Made by a program: the position numbers and the translations under genes
Source of the DNA: Corylus avellana
Taxonomy: Eukaryota; Streptophyta; Magnoliopsida; Fagales; Betulaceae
Assembly (NCBI RefSeq): GCF_901000735.1
Contig: NC_081551.1
Span: 20,922,545 to 20,986,544, forward strand
Reading direction: 5' to 3'
DNA length: 64,000 bases
Shown: piece after piece, positions 1 to 11,357 of the stretch
Position numbering within the stretch: the stretch's first letter is position 1
Layout: each line of letters begins with the position of its first letter
Notes under the pieces: generated by a model
Told to the model about the DNA's origin: nothing
The model's input: the letters and a program-made list of their open reading frames with translations, nothing else
Database searches by the model: none

Positions 1-700
1 TCCTATCAGTACGGACAGCCCTATATGGGGGCGAGTGGCAAAAGTAGATGTTGTGAAACACAAGTAATGGCCGGCAAATATTCTCATTCATAATCAATTC
101 TCAAAGTGGTGATACTGTTTATAGTAATGGCGATGTGACAGAGAATACAGGTTTCTCATGATGTACCTTTCGGGCTAGACTCATTAGACGATTTCCCTCT
201 AAGGGGAGAGGGAACTACCCGATAATGCTAGTCCTCGTCTTTTGACGGACACAGCTAAGCCTGAAAGGTGGGCCATGATAAACTATATTACCAGATACTA
301 TCCCTAACTTTCTACAAGGTAAATTTCAATGAATCATTGCTTATCAAAAAGTTTTTTTAAGTTCAAAAAGAAAATTAATTCGTTAGTTTTGGAGTCATAC
401 GGCCCATTTGGAACTTACTTCCTAGATAGATAGAACAGGTCATGGTTACTTCCTAGATAGATAGAATAGGTCATGGTCCATACAAGACATGGAGATTTTA
501 ATGTAGGAGGGCAAGTGAAAGAGATTTTTGAAGCCTACGATGTACTTCTCTTTCTACCTCGTTTAAAGTCTCACTTTCTTATGTTAATCTTGGAGAATGG
601 GTGGAACCTACTTTTGCTAATCAGTTAACTAATTAATAATGGACAAAAGATTGCCTGATTTACCTTTCACTAAAGAAGATTTCCAGTCACATATATATAT

Positions 701-819
701 TTGCCTTTTTCATTGTGTTTTCTAGTTGGGTATTGGATAAAACCTTGTTGAGATATATATATATATTTGCCTTTTTCATTGTGTTTTCTAGTTGGGTGTT
801 GGATAAAACCTTGTTGAGA
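701..819. repeat. 66-bp tandem repeat, two copies
   Basis: A 66-base unit starting TTGCCTTTTTCATTG is repeated twice (701-766, 767-819, second copy incomplete) with a TA microsatellite between. One base differs (TATTGG/TGTTGG). The same structure is in copy B at 20260-20378. Its short open frame comes from the repeat and shows no gene-like features. Confidence 0.85.
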
Positions 820-3800
820 AGTGACAACTTACTTTATACACAAACAACTATTTCTCCCATCGAAGTTGCTTTCAACGCAAGACATGTGTACAAAATACAC
901 ATAATTTTGACATGCATTTTAGGCACGTGTTATTTTAATAGACTGAGTTGAAAGAAAACTCCATCCATCAATAATCATTTGCTTTCAAAATCAATCGAGT
1001 ATTTATAGGCGGTTGGATATAACAGCCTAAGGTTTTGACTGATGATGTGAGATAAAGGTAAAAATAAAATTCGGTGACGGTAAGCACCATCATAATGTTG
1101 ATATCATGACCCATCCTTAACAATATTTTAAACAATCTCATGCAGATGATGATCAATCTCTTTAGCAAAAGATTTGATGTTCAATAATTTATGAGGCCCC
1201 AAACTTCCATCTAAATCTTCATTAAAGGAAGTGCAGATATGTGTGTATCATAGCTAAGATCAAAAAGTAAAAGGGATTGCTATTAAACAAATTTTGAAAG
1301 TCTCATAAGAAACTTTAAAAAATAAAATATACCCTTCTTTAGAACTTCTGGTTGACACTCACATCAATTTTACTTTTGAGTTAGGGGTCTTATAAAACAA
1401 TTAAAATATATCCAAACTGGCCATCTACATATAACAATTCTTTGTAAATCTTCTACAAAACATTGTTTGTGAAATTATCCCCCAAAAACAAACAAAAGAA
1501 AAAATTGGTTGTGCTAACAATTTATTCGATAATTCATTATGACATTTTTAGAGATTATCTCTCAACCACCACCGGATGAACGTGGAATGACTAGGGAAAA
1601 CACTTACATAAAACCCTATAAAATGGGATGCAACGCATGAGGTAAAGAGGTCGACCCATCTCTCAAAATTCAGAGCTCATTGTATTGGAGTTTTTTAGGT
1701 CTCTAAACCAGTAGATCCTTTAACGCTTTTACTATTTTACTAGTAGTTCATCACCGATCAGGCAGTACCAAAAATTAATCTAATAGATCATATAAAAGAT
1801 AGTTTTTCTCTATATTAAATTGGATAAAAAAATTTAAAACCTAATTTATTACACCGACATGTACCATTAAAGCATGTGATTAAAAATGAGTGTTTATAAG
1901 ATTGGTCGGATTAAAAATTACGGTCAACCTTAGAGGAAGAGAGGGTTGCGATTCCTTGCATTATAATTTAAAATATCAATGACTATTACACTTCATTAAT
2001 TCGTTATGATTAATATAATAAGTATCTTGGGGTGATGCATCATTATCAAAGCAAGTCAAAACCCTTATTAATCACCCGATATTGCTCCACATCGTCTCCC
2101 GTGACCAAATTTTCTTGAGCACCGAAGCTTGGATTCCAAGGGTCTCAGTAGGATCACGTGCAAGGCTGTAAAAATTTGATTTTTTTTTTTTTTTTTTTTT
2201 TTTAACATTGTGTTGTGTAGAAAAAAATTAATAAATAAAGTTTTTTCTTTTCTCAACCCAATTTATCAAACAAATATTTATCTTTAAAGCATGTAATTAA
2301 ATATACTTTCCCCCCCCCCCCCCCCCTTTTTTTTTAATTTGTTAATCAAATTTTGTTTTGATGCGAGTAAGATATTAATGATTAACACCCACATTTCACT
2401 TTCTTTTTCTTTTTGTTTCATGGGCCAGAATTGATATGATTGGGATGGGTAGAAAAATGGTGTTGGGTTGATATCATTGCTTAATTGTTGTTGGGTTTCA
2501 CTTTTCTCTATATGCCTTACATCATAATCTACTTTACATATGATTGTGAAACTTGCTTCCTGCTCATTACAGTGACCATCTGAGAGTCCCAGATTGGTGA
2601 GAAAATATATCCCCTCATCTGGGGAGGCATGAAGGAGCCCTTTAGGCTAAGGGTTTAGGGCCTTTAAGCCATAGGATATATTAGGGTTCTTGAGCCACAA
2701 ACTGGCCTTTTTTACCCACTTGATATCTAGTGGATCTACATCCATCTACTCCCTATATTTCTTGGTTATTTTGGGTCACCTTGATTTGATTTCTAATTCT
2801 TTTCACTTTGTAAGTAATTACCCAATATGAATTAGGGTTCAAATTTAATTTTGCTAGAGGCTAAACTTAATTTTTAAACCTGAAAATACATATATATATT
2901 TAACTTGGTAAAAAAATTAAAAAGGAAAATGAAATCCAAAGCAGGCCATGGCTCCCTTCATCTGTATGTAGTTCCATACTAAGTGTGGTGATTAGGTGAG
3001 TGATAGATGAAAAAAAAAAGATCTCAAAAGTAAAATGCTATTAATAGAAATGAAGTACAATTAACTATTAACGACCACTTTCTTGATTAAGCATTTAAGC
3101 CCATGTCCACTTTCTTGATTAAGCCCATGTCCACTTTCTTGAGACCCAATTTTTATTTTTTATTTTTTCTTTTTGAATATCTTTTCTACTCTCTATAAAC
3201 CATTTATTTATTTATTTATACTTCTGATAGAAATGAAAGCTCAATAGCTCATATTACCCACGCATTAAAAAATAAAATAAAAAGTTTCCGAATTGTCTTT
3301 GTCATACAAAGTGGGTATATGGACCCATTGATAGATTTTGCCAATACACCGATAATATCCTCTTGGTCCTCCAAATAGAGACCGTCAAAGGCATGAAGAG
3401 TGCATGGTTATTTTAGTTGTGTTTTTTTTTTTTTTTTTATAAATAAATAAATAAATTTAACAGAAATTACAATAACCAAACAACAAAGAAATTATAGAAG
3501 CTAAAAACCAAATAGACTGTTAGAGCAGTTTTCTGTACGACTTGATCGACGATGGATTACTTGCAAAATAATAAGAACGTTAAAGGGTCCTCGGCCTTGG
3601 CCGGAGACACTCTGATTCTGAAGGTACAATGTTTGTCTAGAATGAAAATAGAGTAATGAGCTTAAATTTTTGAAGATATGGATCAACCCTTTTACCTGAT
3701 ATGTTGAGTTTCTTTTATAGGGTTTTCTATAACTGTTTTTCTATTGATGCTCTACATTTATGTGGTAGTTGAAATAATAGTTGGTAGTTGAGAGATAATG

Positions 3801-4156
3801 GTTGACGATTGACACATAATCTCCTGAAATATCTCCTTAATATGGAAGTAATTAATAGAAAAAAAACCTGATTGTAGCGACTCATTGCAAAGAGTTGTGA
3901 GTATATCTGAAAGCACTCTATTTATTTTAGTTTATGTCCAACAGCAGACTAAACTAATAGGTCCAAAAAATTACAGCACAAGCTGTGGTGTCATTCAATT
4001 TTGTTTTCTTTACCTTCATTAATGTTCCCTTAAAAATATTAACAGCTATTTTGCTACCTGTACATGTGGCTATGCTATGGCCTATAATGGTGTTTAACAC
4101 ACACGTGCAAAAATGTTTTTTTTGTTTTTTTTTTTTTTAAGACGTGGTGCCAAAAT
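820..4156. other. Intergenic DNA of copy A
   Basis: AT-rich non-coding DNA with no convincing gene. It holds a poly-T run near 2179-2203, a C-run joined to a T-run near 2309-2335, and a stretch at about 3490-3690 that reads like a decayed retrotransposon terminal region. Equivalent sequence follows in copy B. Confidence 0.6.
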
Positions 4157-4533
4157 GGTATTTAACAAAAGTCCATCTAATCTCCTCAAATTACCACCTC
4201 AATGATAATCTACCTTCCAAATTATCAATTGCAATAATTTACCCCATAAACTACTAAAACAATAACAATGTACCCCCAATTTTAATAAAATGACGAAATT
4301 ACCCTTACTAAAATAAAAACAAAAATACTAAAATTTATTTTTTTTTTTTTTTCAAATTTTTAAGGGTATTTTTGTCTTATTGAAAATTCTATAGAGATAA
4401 TTTCGTCATTTTGCTAGCATTAGGTATATTGTCATTGTTTTGATAGTTTGAGGGGTAAATTGTAGTAATTAATAATTTGGGAAATAAATTATCATTGAAA
4501 TAGTAGTTTGAGAGACTTAAGTGAACTTTACCC
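4157..4533. mobile_element. Fold-back MITE-like element
   Basis: The left part (4157-4310) and the reverse complement of the right part (4380-4533) match over most of their length. Shared blocks include AATGATAAT, AATTTACCCC and AAAATGACGAAATTA. There is no coding capacity. The copy-B counterpart (23683-24015) has lost the distal right end. The superfamily was not determined. Confidence 0.65.
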
Positions 4534-4933
4534 AATTTATTTATTTCATGTCAGAGATTGGCAATGAGATGATGAAATCTTCATGCCATGCCAGATTCAA
4601 TAGGCTATTAGTATCGCTCATTTGTTAAGGCCCACTAACTGTTCCCTTGGGCCTCTAGTTGTTCCAGCTAAGATAAATAGAGGGAATTGCTGGCCCAACA
4701 GAAAATTTAGCCAAACTAAATGGTGGTGCAGTAAGTAAACCCAGAGATCATGTTTAAAACATGACACAACCATAATGGCTTTTTGCACATACTCATATCA
4801 CTATGTAGACTCTCACTGTTAACACACTTTTTATAAACAAATTATAAATTTCTTTTCAAAATACATAATATTTTTACCAAGTATAAATAATTTTTTAAAA
4901 AAAAACACTAAAAAAATATCTATATAAAAAATA

Positions 4934-5303
4934 TTGGGTTAATAACTTTTTTGGTACATGAGTTTTAAGATTTTTTAATTTTTTCCCCTAGGTTTTAATA
5001 TATGAAAAAACTAATACCTCAGATTTTAGAAAAGACTGAATCATCACCTCCAGTTTTAAAAAATTCTATGGAGTAGCCGGCCACCCCTAGTTTGACCTCA
5101 GCCACCCCCAAACTCAGTTTGGGGGTGGCTGAGGTCAAACTTCCCTAGAGAGTGGTTCGGTCACCCTTATAAAATTTTTTAAACTGAAAATGATGATTCG
5201 GTATTTTTTTAAATTTGAAATACTAGTTTTATCATGTTTTAAAATTTAAGGAAAAAAATTAAAAAACTTCAAAACTTATGTACCAAAAAAATTATTAATC
5301 CAA
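4934..5303. mobile_element. Fold-back MITE-like element with a long central palindrome
   Basis: The terminal inverted repeats start TTGGGTTAATAACTTTTTTG and, on the other strand, TTGGATTAATAATTTTTTTG. The centre (5091-5139) is a perfect hairpin with 24-base arms and a one-base loop. Possible 5-bp flanking direct repeat AAATA, but the flanks are low-complexity. Also in copy B at 24392-24761. Confidence 0.75.
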
Positions 5304-5711
5304 AAATATTTAAGAAGAATTTTCAAGTTGAATTTAGAAGGTGGGAGAGTCTTTTGCAAAAGCTTTAGGACAAACGAACTGACAGAGGACGTAAGTTTTT
5401 GTGTATTGATTCCCTCGAGGCATTCTTATCGTGTGGTCTTTTGAAAATTATTAAAAAAATAAAAATAAAGTTAGTTGGCGTTTTGCACGTGTCACCAATG
5501 GGGCAGAGCTGGGGGTATTTCACGAGGATCACGATGCCCAACTCAATGGACCTTTCTACAGGGTAGGTGTAACCTCTCCTTTCCAATTCCATGCTTTTAA
5601 TTAATTTCCTCTTATCACCTACCCATCCTTTTATCACATTTTAACACCTAAACTCAATTATTTTTTTATTGTGATATTGTGATGTGTCGGTCAATATGAT
5701 ACTTATTATTA

Positions 5712-5911
5712 GGAAAAAATATAAAAAAACCTTCCAGATTATCAGCTGTTTTCGATTTAGCTCCTTAATGTTTCAAAAGTGATAAAGTAGTCCCTCAAAC
5801 TACCAAACTATTACATTTTAGCCACTTCGTTAGTCAAAACTGTCAGTTTGGACAGAAACTGCAAAACGACGTCGTTTTGTTATGAATAAGTTACTACAAT
5901 GCCCTTTTATG

Positions 5912-5943
<32 letters not shown>

Positions 5944-6196
5944 GAAAGAATATAAAGAAGCCCCCCAAACTACTAGCCATTTTCATTTTAGTCCCTTAAC
6001 GTTCAAAAAGTGATAAAATAGCCCCCAACAAAACGACGTCGTTTTTCAGTTTCCGTCCAAATTGACGGTTCTAACTAACGGAGTGGCCAAAATGCAATAG
6101 TTTGGTAGTTTGGAGGGCTACTTTATTACTTTTGAAACATTAGGAAGCTAAATCGAAAACGACAGGTAGTTTTGGGGGCTTTTTTATATTTTTCCC
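5712..6196. mobile_element. Long-TIR fold-back element, Mutator-like
   Basis: Two arms of about 180-200 bases are inverted repeats; both contain AACGACGTCGTTTT and the TTTTCGATTTAGC / GCTAAATCGAAAAC pair. The ends read (G)GGAAAAA...TTTTTCCC and are flanked by TTATTATTA on both sides, consistent with a 9-bp target-site duplication as in Mutator-like elements. The flank is an ATT microsatellite, which weakens that reading. A 30-base A run lies in the loop. No transposase. Confidence 0.65.
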
Positions 6197-6618
6197 TTAT
6201 TATTATTATTATTATACCGCTCCCCAAACTTTTTAAAACCTACATGTCTCCCCTTATGACCCTCCTTGCTTGCTACGTATTCGAAACGAAGTGATGTAAC
6301 AAGCCATGCATTAGTTATCATGGGAGTTAGTTTAAGTGAGATTTATTTTTGTAAAATTTGAACAAGCATGTAATAAAAGTTTGAGAAAAAGCAAATCATA
6401 TAGTGTTACTGAAAATTAGAGGTCCTTGAATTGAATGTAGTTGGAGATGTAAATTCATTGTTTGGTTTCAATCAAGCATTGTGTGGGGCATGTGGGATAT
6501 AATCAATAAAAGATTAGACGTAATATAACTTTTAATAAACCTACCAAACCCATCATAAACCCTAAAAAGCAGCTTTTCAGAAGAAGAAGAAGAAGAAAAA
6601 TAAACCACTATTCAGTAT

Positions 6619-7071
6619 TTACTGCTCAAAATCTTCACCCAGAAACGTGGCGAGCACTTCACCATCCGATTCATGCCAATCAAACACATCACAGCCGTCC
6701 ACCGAATCCTTGATCTCCGCAGCCTCCACCCACCCGCTAGCCGCCCCTTCGCTTGAACCCCACGCGACGCCGCCCCCTACCAACCTCCCAATGCCAACCA
6801 TGACCGAGGAGTCCGAGTCCGAGAACGACGACCCACAGCTCTCTTCGTTTCCGTTGATGGTTACGTACGACGACTGGAAGACCAGCGGCGACGAGTATGG
6901 GTCCTCGACGAACCTCACCGAGCTCTTCTCCGCCGCGTCTTCGTCGTCGTCGCCGTCCAAGAGCTCCATGAGCTGCGACACCGTGTCTTCCTCCGTCGAG
7001 AGCCAAGCCAGAATGTCCTCGCCGCTTAAATCGTCCGTGGCCGAACCGTCTCTCTTTCGCGCGTCCTCCAT
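6619..7071 (-). CDS. Small acidic protein of unknown function, copy A (150 aa)
   Basis: Single-exon gene for a 150-residue, very acidic protein. I do not recognise the family. Visible features: N-terminus MEDARKRDGSATDDLSGEDI, an acidic stretch around residue 39 (DGDDDEDAAE), a serine-rich centre with a run of Ser/Asp, and a C-terminus ending LATFLGEDFEQ. No signal peptide or membrane segment. The start at 7071 is chosen because a GA microsatellite just upstream changes length between copies: an upstream in-frame extension is open in copy A but not in copy B. Copy B differs at three residues (D/E, G/R, S/G), which suggests the frame is maintained. A small nuclear or regulatory protein is possible, but this is a guess. 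Confidence 0.75.
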   Translation of the reverse strand: MEDARKRDGSATDDLSGEDILAWLSTEEDTVSQLMELLDGDDDEDAAEKSSVRFVEDPYSSPLVFQSSYVTINGNEESCGSSFSDSDSSVMVGIGRLVGGGVAWGSSEGAASGWVEAAEIKDSVDGCDVFDWHESDGEVLATFLGEDFEQ

Positions 7072-7078
7072 TTTCTCG

Positions 7079-7101
7079 CAGAGAGAGAGAGAGAGAGAGA
7101 G
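7079..7101. repeat. GA microsatellite in the 5' leader of the acidic gene
   Basis: About eleven GA dinucleotides lie directly upstream of the start codon at 7071 (a CT run in the mRNA). Copy B has a longer run at about 26515-26545. CT/GA runs are common in plant 5' leaders. Confidence 0.85.
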
Positions 7102-8343
7102 GAACTGAAGGAGCAAGCAAGCCAGTCCTCTTTCTGAGAGGAACTTTTGTGCTTTTCGTACGGTTCGTACTTTTAATACCACGCAGAAGAGTCTAGGACT
7201 TGGACGGGGACCCACCATTTTTGGTGGTATCCGTTGCATTCTGATCTGTGATTGTGAAAAATAACACACTCATGTTTAGCCCATTTTTAGGTGGCAAAGT
7301 GTTATTTGTCATCCACTGGAATTATGTTCCTTTTTTACATCAACTTGGCAAATGACATTATGCGATATAAAATCTTGATGGGCAAAATGTGAAGAGTTTT
7401 ATTAGATTATAACATTTATTTTTCTCCCATTACACGGCCCAAAACTGCCGACCACGCTACGCTCCCAACCTTAACTACCCACGTGTCATCACTCTTTAAA
7501 AATCACGTTTCAATCAAACAGCTATAATTTACACATTAGACATTTCTATTTATTATAAGAAGGAAAATGTTAAATGCTTAACTATTTTGTCTAACTTAAA
7601 GTCAACTTTTGCCTTATTTTTTAATTTAAAAAAAAAATTAAAAATAAAAAATAAAATTAAAAGGTTTCTGAAGCAATAATTTTTATTTTGGTTATTATTT
7701 GTTTTTTGGTAATTTTTTAAAAATAAAAACTATATTTTGCTTTAGAAAATTTTTCCTTATTTTTTAATTTTAAAAAATAACAAAATTAAAAATTAAAAAA
7801 AAAAATTGAAGCAATAATTTTTATTTTAATCCTTCTTTTATTTGATATTATTTTAAAAAATAAAAATTATATTTTTCTTCATAATAATGACAATTTTTTT
7901 AAAAATAATTGGTCGTTATCTATTTATTCCACTATCTATTTCATAATAATGACTATTTATTCCACTATCTAATTTCTTTAAATACTATTTTTCAATATTT
8001 CTTTTATTATTTGTTTAACTCTCTGTTGTCTTCTCTCTCTCTCTCTCTCTCTCTCTTTCGTCTCCAACCATGTTCTATCAGCAACCATGACCGAAAGGAA
8101 ACCAAGCAGAACACAAGACTATAATCAACCAAAATGTCCTCAAACTAACAAATCTATTCACCCAATCGGTTGTATGGGGAACCTAGTGAGAAAAATCATA
8201 CCAAAATAAATTTTCCTTCAACACCCATTTTGATAAAGGGAAATTGGTACTAAAGCTTCATATACTTTCGGCATAAACCTAAAATTAAGCTTCAAGACCG
8301 AGAATCAACCCAAACCCCCATGGCTTGTCTCTGCAACTCTCTC
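7102..8343. other. Upstream region of the acidic gene, copy A
   Basis: Contains the promoter side of the minus-strand gene, including a CACGTGTCAT G-box-like site near 7481 and very AT-rich DNA at 7550-7900. A CT microsatellite lies at 8033-8057. A short open frame begins with ATG at 8320 and is cut by the N gap. Confidence 0.5.
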
Positions 8344-8443
8344 NNNNNNNNNNNNNNNNNNNNNNNNNNNNNNNNNNNNNNNNNNNNNNNNNNNNNNNNN
8401 NNNNNNNNNNNNNNNNNNNNNNNNNNNNNNNNNNNNNNNNNNN
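8344..8443. other. Assembly gap (100 N)
   Basis: Exactly 100 N, the usual placeholder for a gap of unknown size. It separates the end of duplication copy A from an internal exon of a beta-galactosidase gene, so the true join is unknown. Confidence 0.98.
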
Positions 8444-10957
8444 GCATTCTTCCTGACTGCAAGACCGAAACTTTTAACACTGCAAAGGTAAGAAGAAGAA
8501 GACTCTTTTGGCTCTTGGTTACATATATAATAACTAATTCCTTTTTTTAACAAAACTTACTTGGCAATTTCGCAAAGTATATTGAATGGGAGTAAGTTTT
8601 TAAAGGCTAAACTGCAATTTTAAATGTCGTGATTATACCAAACACTTAATTGGGTTTTGAAATTGCATAATCCAAATGGACATGAAGACGGGTTTTTGAG
8701 GAACACTAGTAATTAGTGATCATCTACAGTTTTAGCTTGAGGGTGTTTCTTCAATCTGAAGTTAAATTCAAAAGCTTAGTGAATTTGCTAAGTTTGAGAA
8801 CTTAACTAGCTGGTGAGACCTGAATGAGGTGCAGCCATTGATTGCATGCAGAAGACAAATTTCTAGCTGTTCTTCTTGGATAAACCTCTTTATTCTTTAC
8901 ATTTCCAAGTATATATAGGCCTTGACATCAGATGAAAGTTTGTATTCAGATCAATGCCCATGGCGTGCATATGAGGATGGTGCCATATAGTTGGGGATTC
9001 TCGTGGGAGTCATACGATGAATGGGTTGCCACTGCTTCTGATAAAGCTTCATTCTTGGTTGATGGGTTAAGGGAGCAAGTAAATGTCACCTGGGACACCA
9101 CAGACTATTTGTGGTACATGACAGAGTGAGTATAATTATACTACTTTTTTTCCGATCATTTCCTATCCCCTTAACACGATATCATTGCAAAAGTCTCGAG
9201 TTTAAACATTGTCTCTTATTCATGTGTTGGGTCTTATTTAAAATTAAGTCTACCATTTTTTATCGGCTTAAGCTCTTTTGATTGTGATTTTTTTGGTTGC
9301 AATAGTATCACTATAAATGAAGATGAAGGATTTCTAAAGACTGGAAAGCTACCTTACCTCAGTGTTGCATCAGCAGGCCATGCTTTGCAAGTTTTTGTCA
9401 ACGGTCAATCAGTTGGTAGACATTCTATATAAAAGCAAAAGTTTTGGGAAATAAAGCTCAGTGAATCTGAGTTTATCTTAATTATCATCATCATCCTTTT
9501 TTAACTCATGGATTTTCTACTTTGGCAGGAAATGCTTATGGGAGTTATGAAACTCCAAAACTAACATTTAGCGGCAGCCTGAACCTGAAAGCTGGTGTCA
9601 ACAAGCTTGCTTTGTTAAGCTCTACTGTTGGCCTCCCGGTCAGTGATGAGTCTACTCTTTTCCAAAACATTCTTGTTGGGGCAGGGGAACCTCACATTTT
9701 TGTACTCTTTTGATTGTCATTTATATATTTGATTGATTTCAGAACATTGGCCTGCATTTTGATACATGGAATGCTGGGGTTCTTGGCCCAATTACATTGG
9801 AGGGAGTCAATGATGGAAAATGGGACTTGTCACGATGGAAATGGTCCCACAAGGTTTGTTTCCTCAACACCCTTCTGTACTGATATGATCTCAAATGCCA
9901 ATTTCTCATATTCGCGTGTCGAGTTTGGGTTATATAGTCTATTCAATTAAACGAGGTTAAACCCTTCAACTCTAATCCACTAGTTTTATGTTTGTTGAGG
10001 CATAGGGTAATTCAACCCATTTAATTAAACGAGTCGAAACCTCTCAATCTTAACCCGCTAATTTCATGCCCTAACATAACCCAAGTCAGTAATTAAGCTC
10101 ATCAAGCTTTAAGCTACTATCCAGTGACTTTTGGAATGATTTCTCCATATAAAACTTGAAATACATAAACCATGATCATAAGATGAAAGCAATGCAGAAT
10201 GTCATTCAACAAACAGTTGGAATTTCTTGATCCACATCATATTAGGTATGATTAATGAAGTTGTCATAATAATCTCACATTTCTGTGGATGGTTTTGAGC
10301 AGAAAGGTCTAGAAGGTGAATCTTTAGGTGTTTTTTCATTCAAAGGAACCTCCTCTGTGAGGTGGGCAGGAGGATCATCATTGGCCATAAAGAGGCCACT
10401 GACTTGGTACAAGGTGAGAACCATATATATATATATATCCTGCTAACCAACTACTTTTTTTTTCTTTTCTTCCAATTCTCTTCAAGGATTTGAGACGCAA
10501 ATACAAAAAAGGTAGTTTTGTACAAAATTAAGTTGATTTCATGGCTGGTTTTTTCAGACTAATTTTGAAACGCCAGGAGGAAATGAACCATTGGCTCTAG
10601 ACATGATTAGCATGGGAAAAGGTGAGGTATGGGTAAATGGGCAAAGCATTGGGCGCCATTGGGCTGCAAACAAAGCAAGTGGCGGAGGCTGTGGCAAATG
10701 CACTTACATTGGATATTACAATGAAAATAAATGCCTCAGTGGTTGTGAGGAGGCCTCTCAAAGATGGTGAGACCAATTTAATTTACTTAATTGCTTTCAA
10801 CATCAGAGAATTGAGACAGATTTCTAACAAAGTTATTGTTAATCCCAGGTACCATGTTCCACGCTCATGGCTGAAGTCAAATGGGAACCTATTGGTCGTG
10901 TTTGAAGAATGGGGTGGTGACCCCAGGGGGATTTCCTTGGTCAAAAGAACAATATAA
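8444..10957 (+). CDS. Beta-galactosidase (GH35), 3' half only
   Basis: C-terminal half of a plant cell-wall beta-galactosidase, the family that removes terminal beta-galactose from wall polysaccharides and glycoproteins. Inferred exons: 8444-8487, 8932-9125, 9306-9415, 9529-9638, 9743-9853, 10303-10413, 10558-10766, 10849-10957, all with GT-AG borders and matching phases. Family signatures: [100 protein letters not shown]. It ends shortly after that last motif, so it belongs to the subgroup without a C-terminal lectin domain (AtBGAL2/4-like). The signal peptide and catalytic GH35 domain lie beyond the gap, so it is unknown whether the gene is intact. The ATG at 8320 belongs to the duplication and should not be taken as this gene's start. 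Confidence 0.9.
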
Positions 10958-10969
10958 ACATTATTTGTT

Positions 10970-11357
10970 AGAGCATTTTTGGCGGCCTCATTAAAATTAT
11001 TTTTCAGTTATTTTGGTGAAAATGGTTAAAATCTTTCATTTTTAACCTCACCATTTTAACTCAAAATAAATGGTGAATGAACCGTACTTATTAAAATAGT
11101 GAGTACTATTTACTCACCAAAAGAATAAGAAATAATATAATTTTTCTATCTTCTTTACTATTCTTTGAAAAGGTTAAAAAAAAAAAAAAATGTAATGAAA
11201 TATTTGAAAAAGATTATTCAAATGGAATAGTAAAAGTTGATAGTTAAAATAGTGAGGCTGCTCTTTAAAAAAGTTGGTAGTTAAAATAGAGAAAAGTGTA
11301 CTTTTGGTTATTTTGGTAAGTAAAATTTAGTGAGGCTGGTAAGAATGTCATTGAGAG
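10970..11357. mobile_element. MITE-like element next to the beta-galactosidase 3' end
   Basis: Imperfect terminal inverted repeats: the left end reads GAGCATTTTTGGCGGCCTCA, and the right end on the other strand reads GACATTCTTACCAGCCTCAC. It is AT-rich and non-coding. A diverged relative lies at about 36580-36876, sharing the GCCTCAT(T/C)AAAATTATTTTT start and the GTGAGTAAAATTTGATGA-like end. It starts 13 bases after the stop codon and may form part of that gene's 3' UTR. Confidence 0.6.

Larger units (their letters stand above)
1..8343. repeat. Segmental duplication, copy A (8.3 kb)
   Basis: Direct copy of 19560-27773. The spot-checked lines in the first 861 bases show no mismatch, and the first difference I saw is at 862. 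Beyond that, scattered substitutions, small indels and different simple-repeat lengths appear, by eye around one or two per cent. The match is already present at base 1, so the unit probably extends left of the window. It ends exactly where the N gap begins. It contains the acidic-protein gene (6619-7071), three fold-back elements and a 66-bp tandem repeat. It could be a recent tandem duplication or two haplotypes placed in series. Confidence 0.95.

Noticed and set aside
715..951. 78-codon open frame with internal SSWVLDKTLLR repeats
   Set aside because: It is produced by the 66-bp tandem repeat, has no recognisable domain and starts at a non-ATG codon; the same occurs in copy B.
6647..7108. 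153-codon plus-strand frame opposite the acidic gene (and 26081-26581)
   Set aside because: Antisense shadow of a GC-rich coding exon. Its Ser/Pro-rich composition mirrors the Asp/Glu/Gly codons on the other strand.
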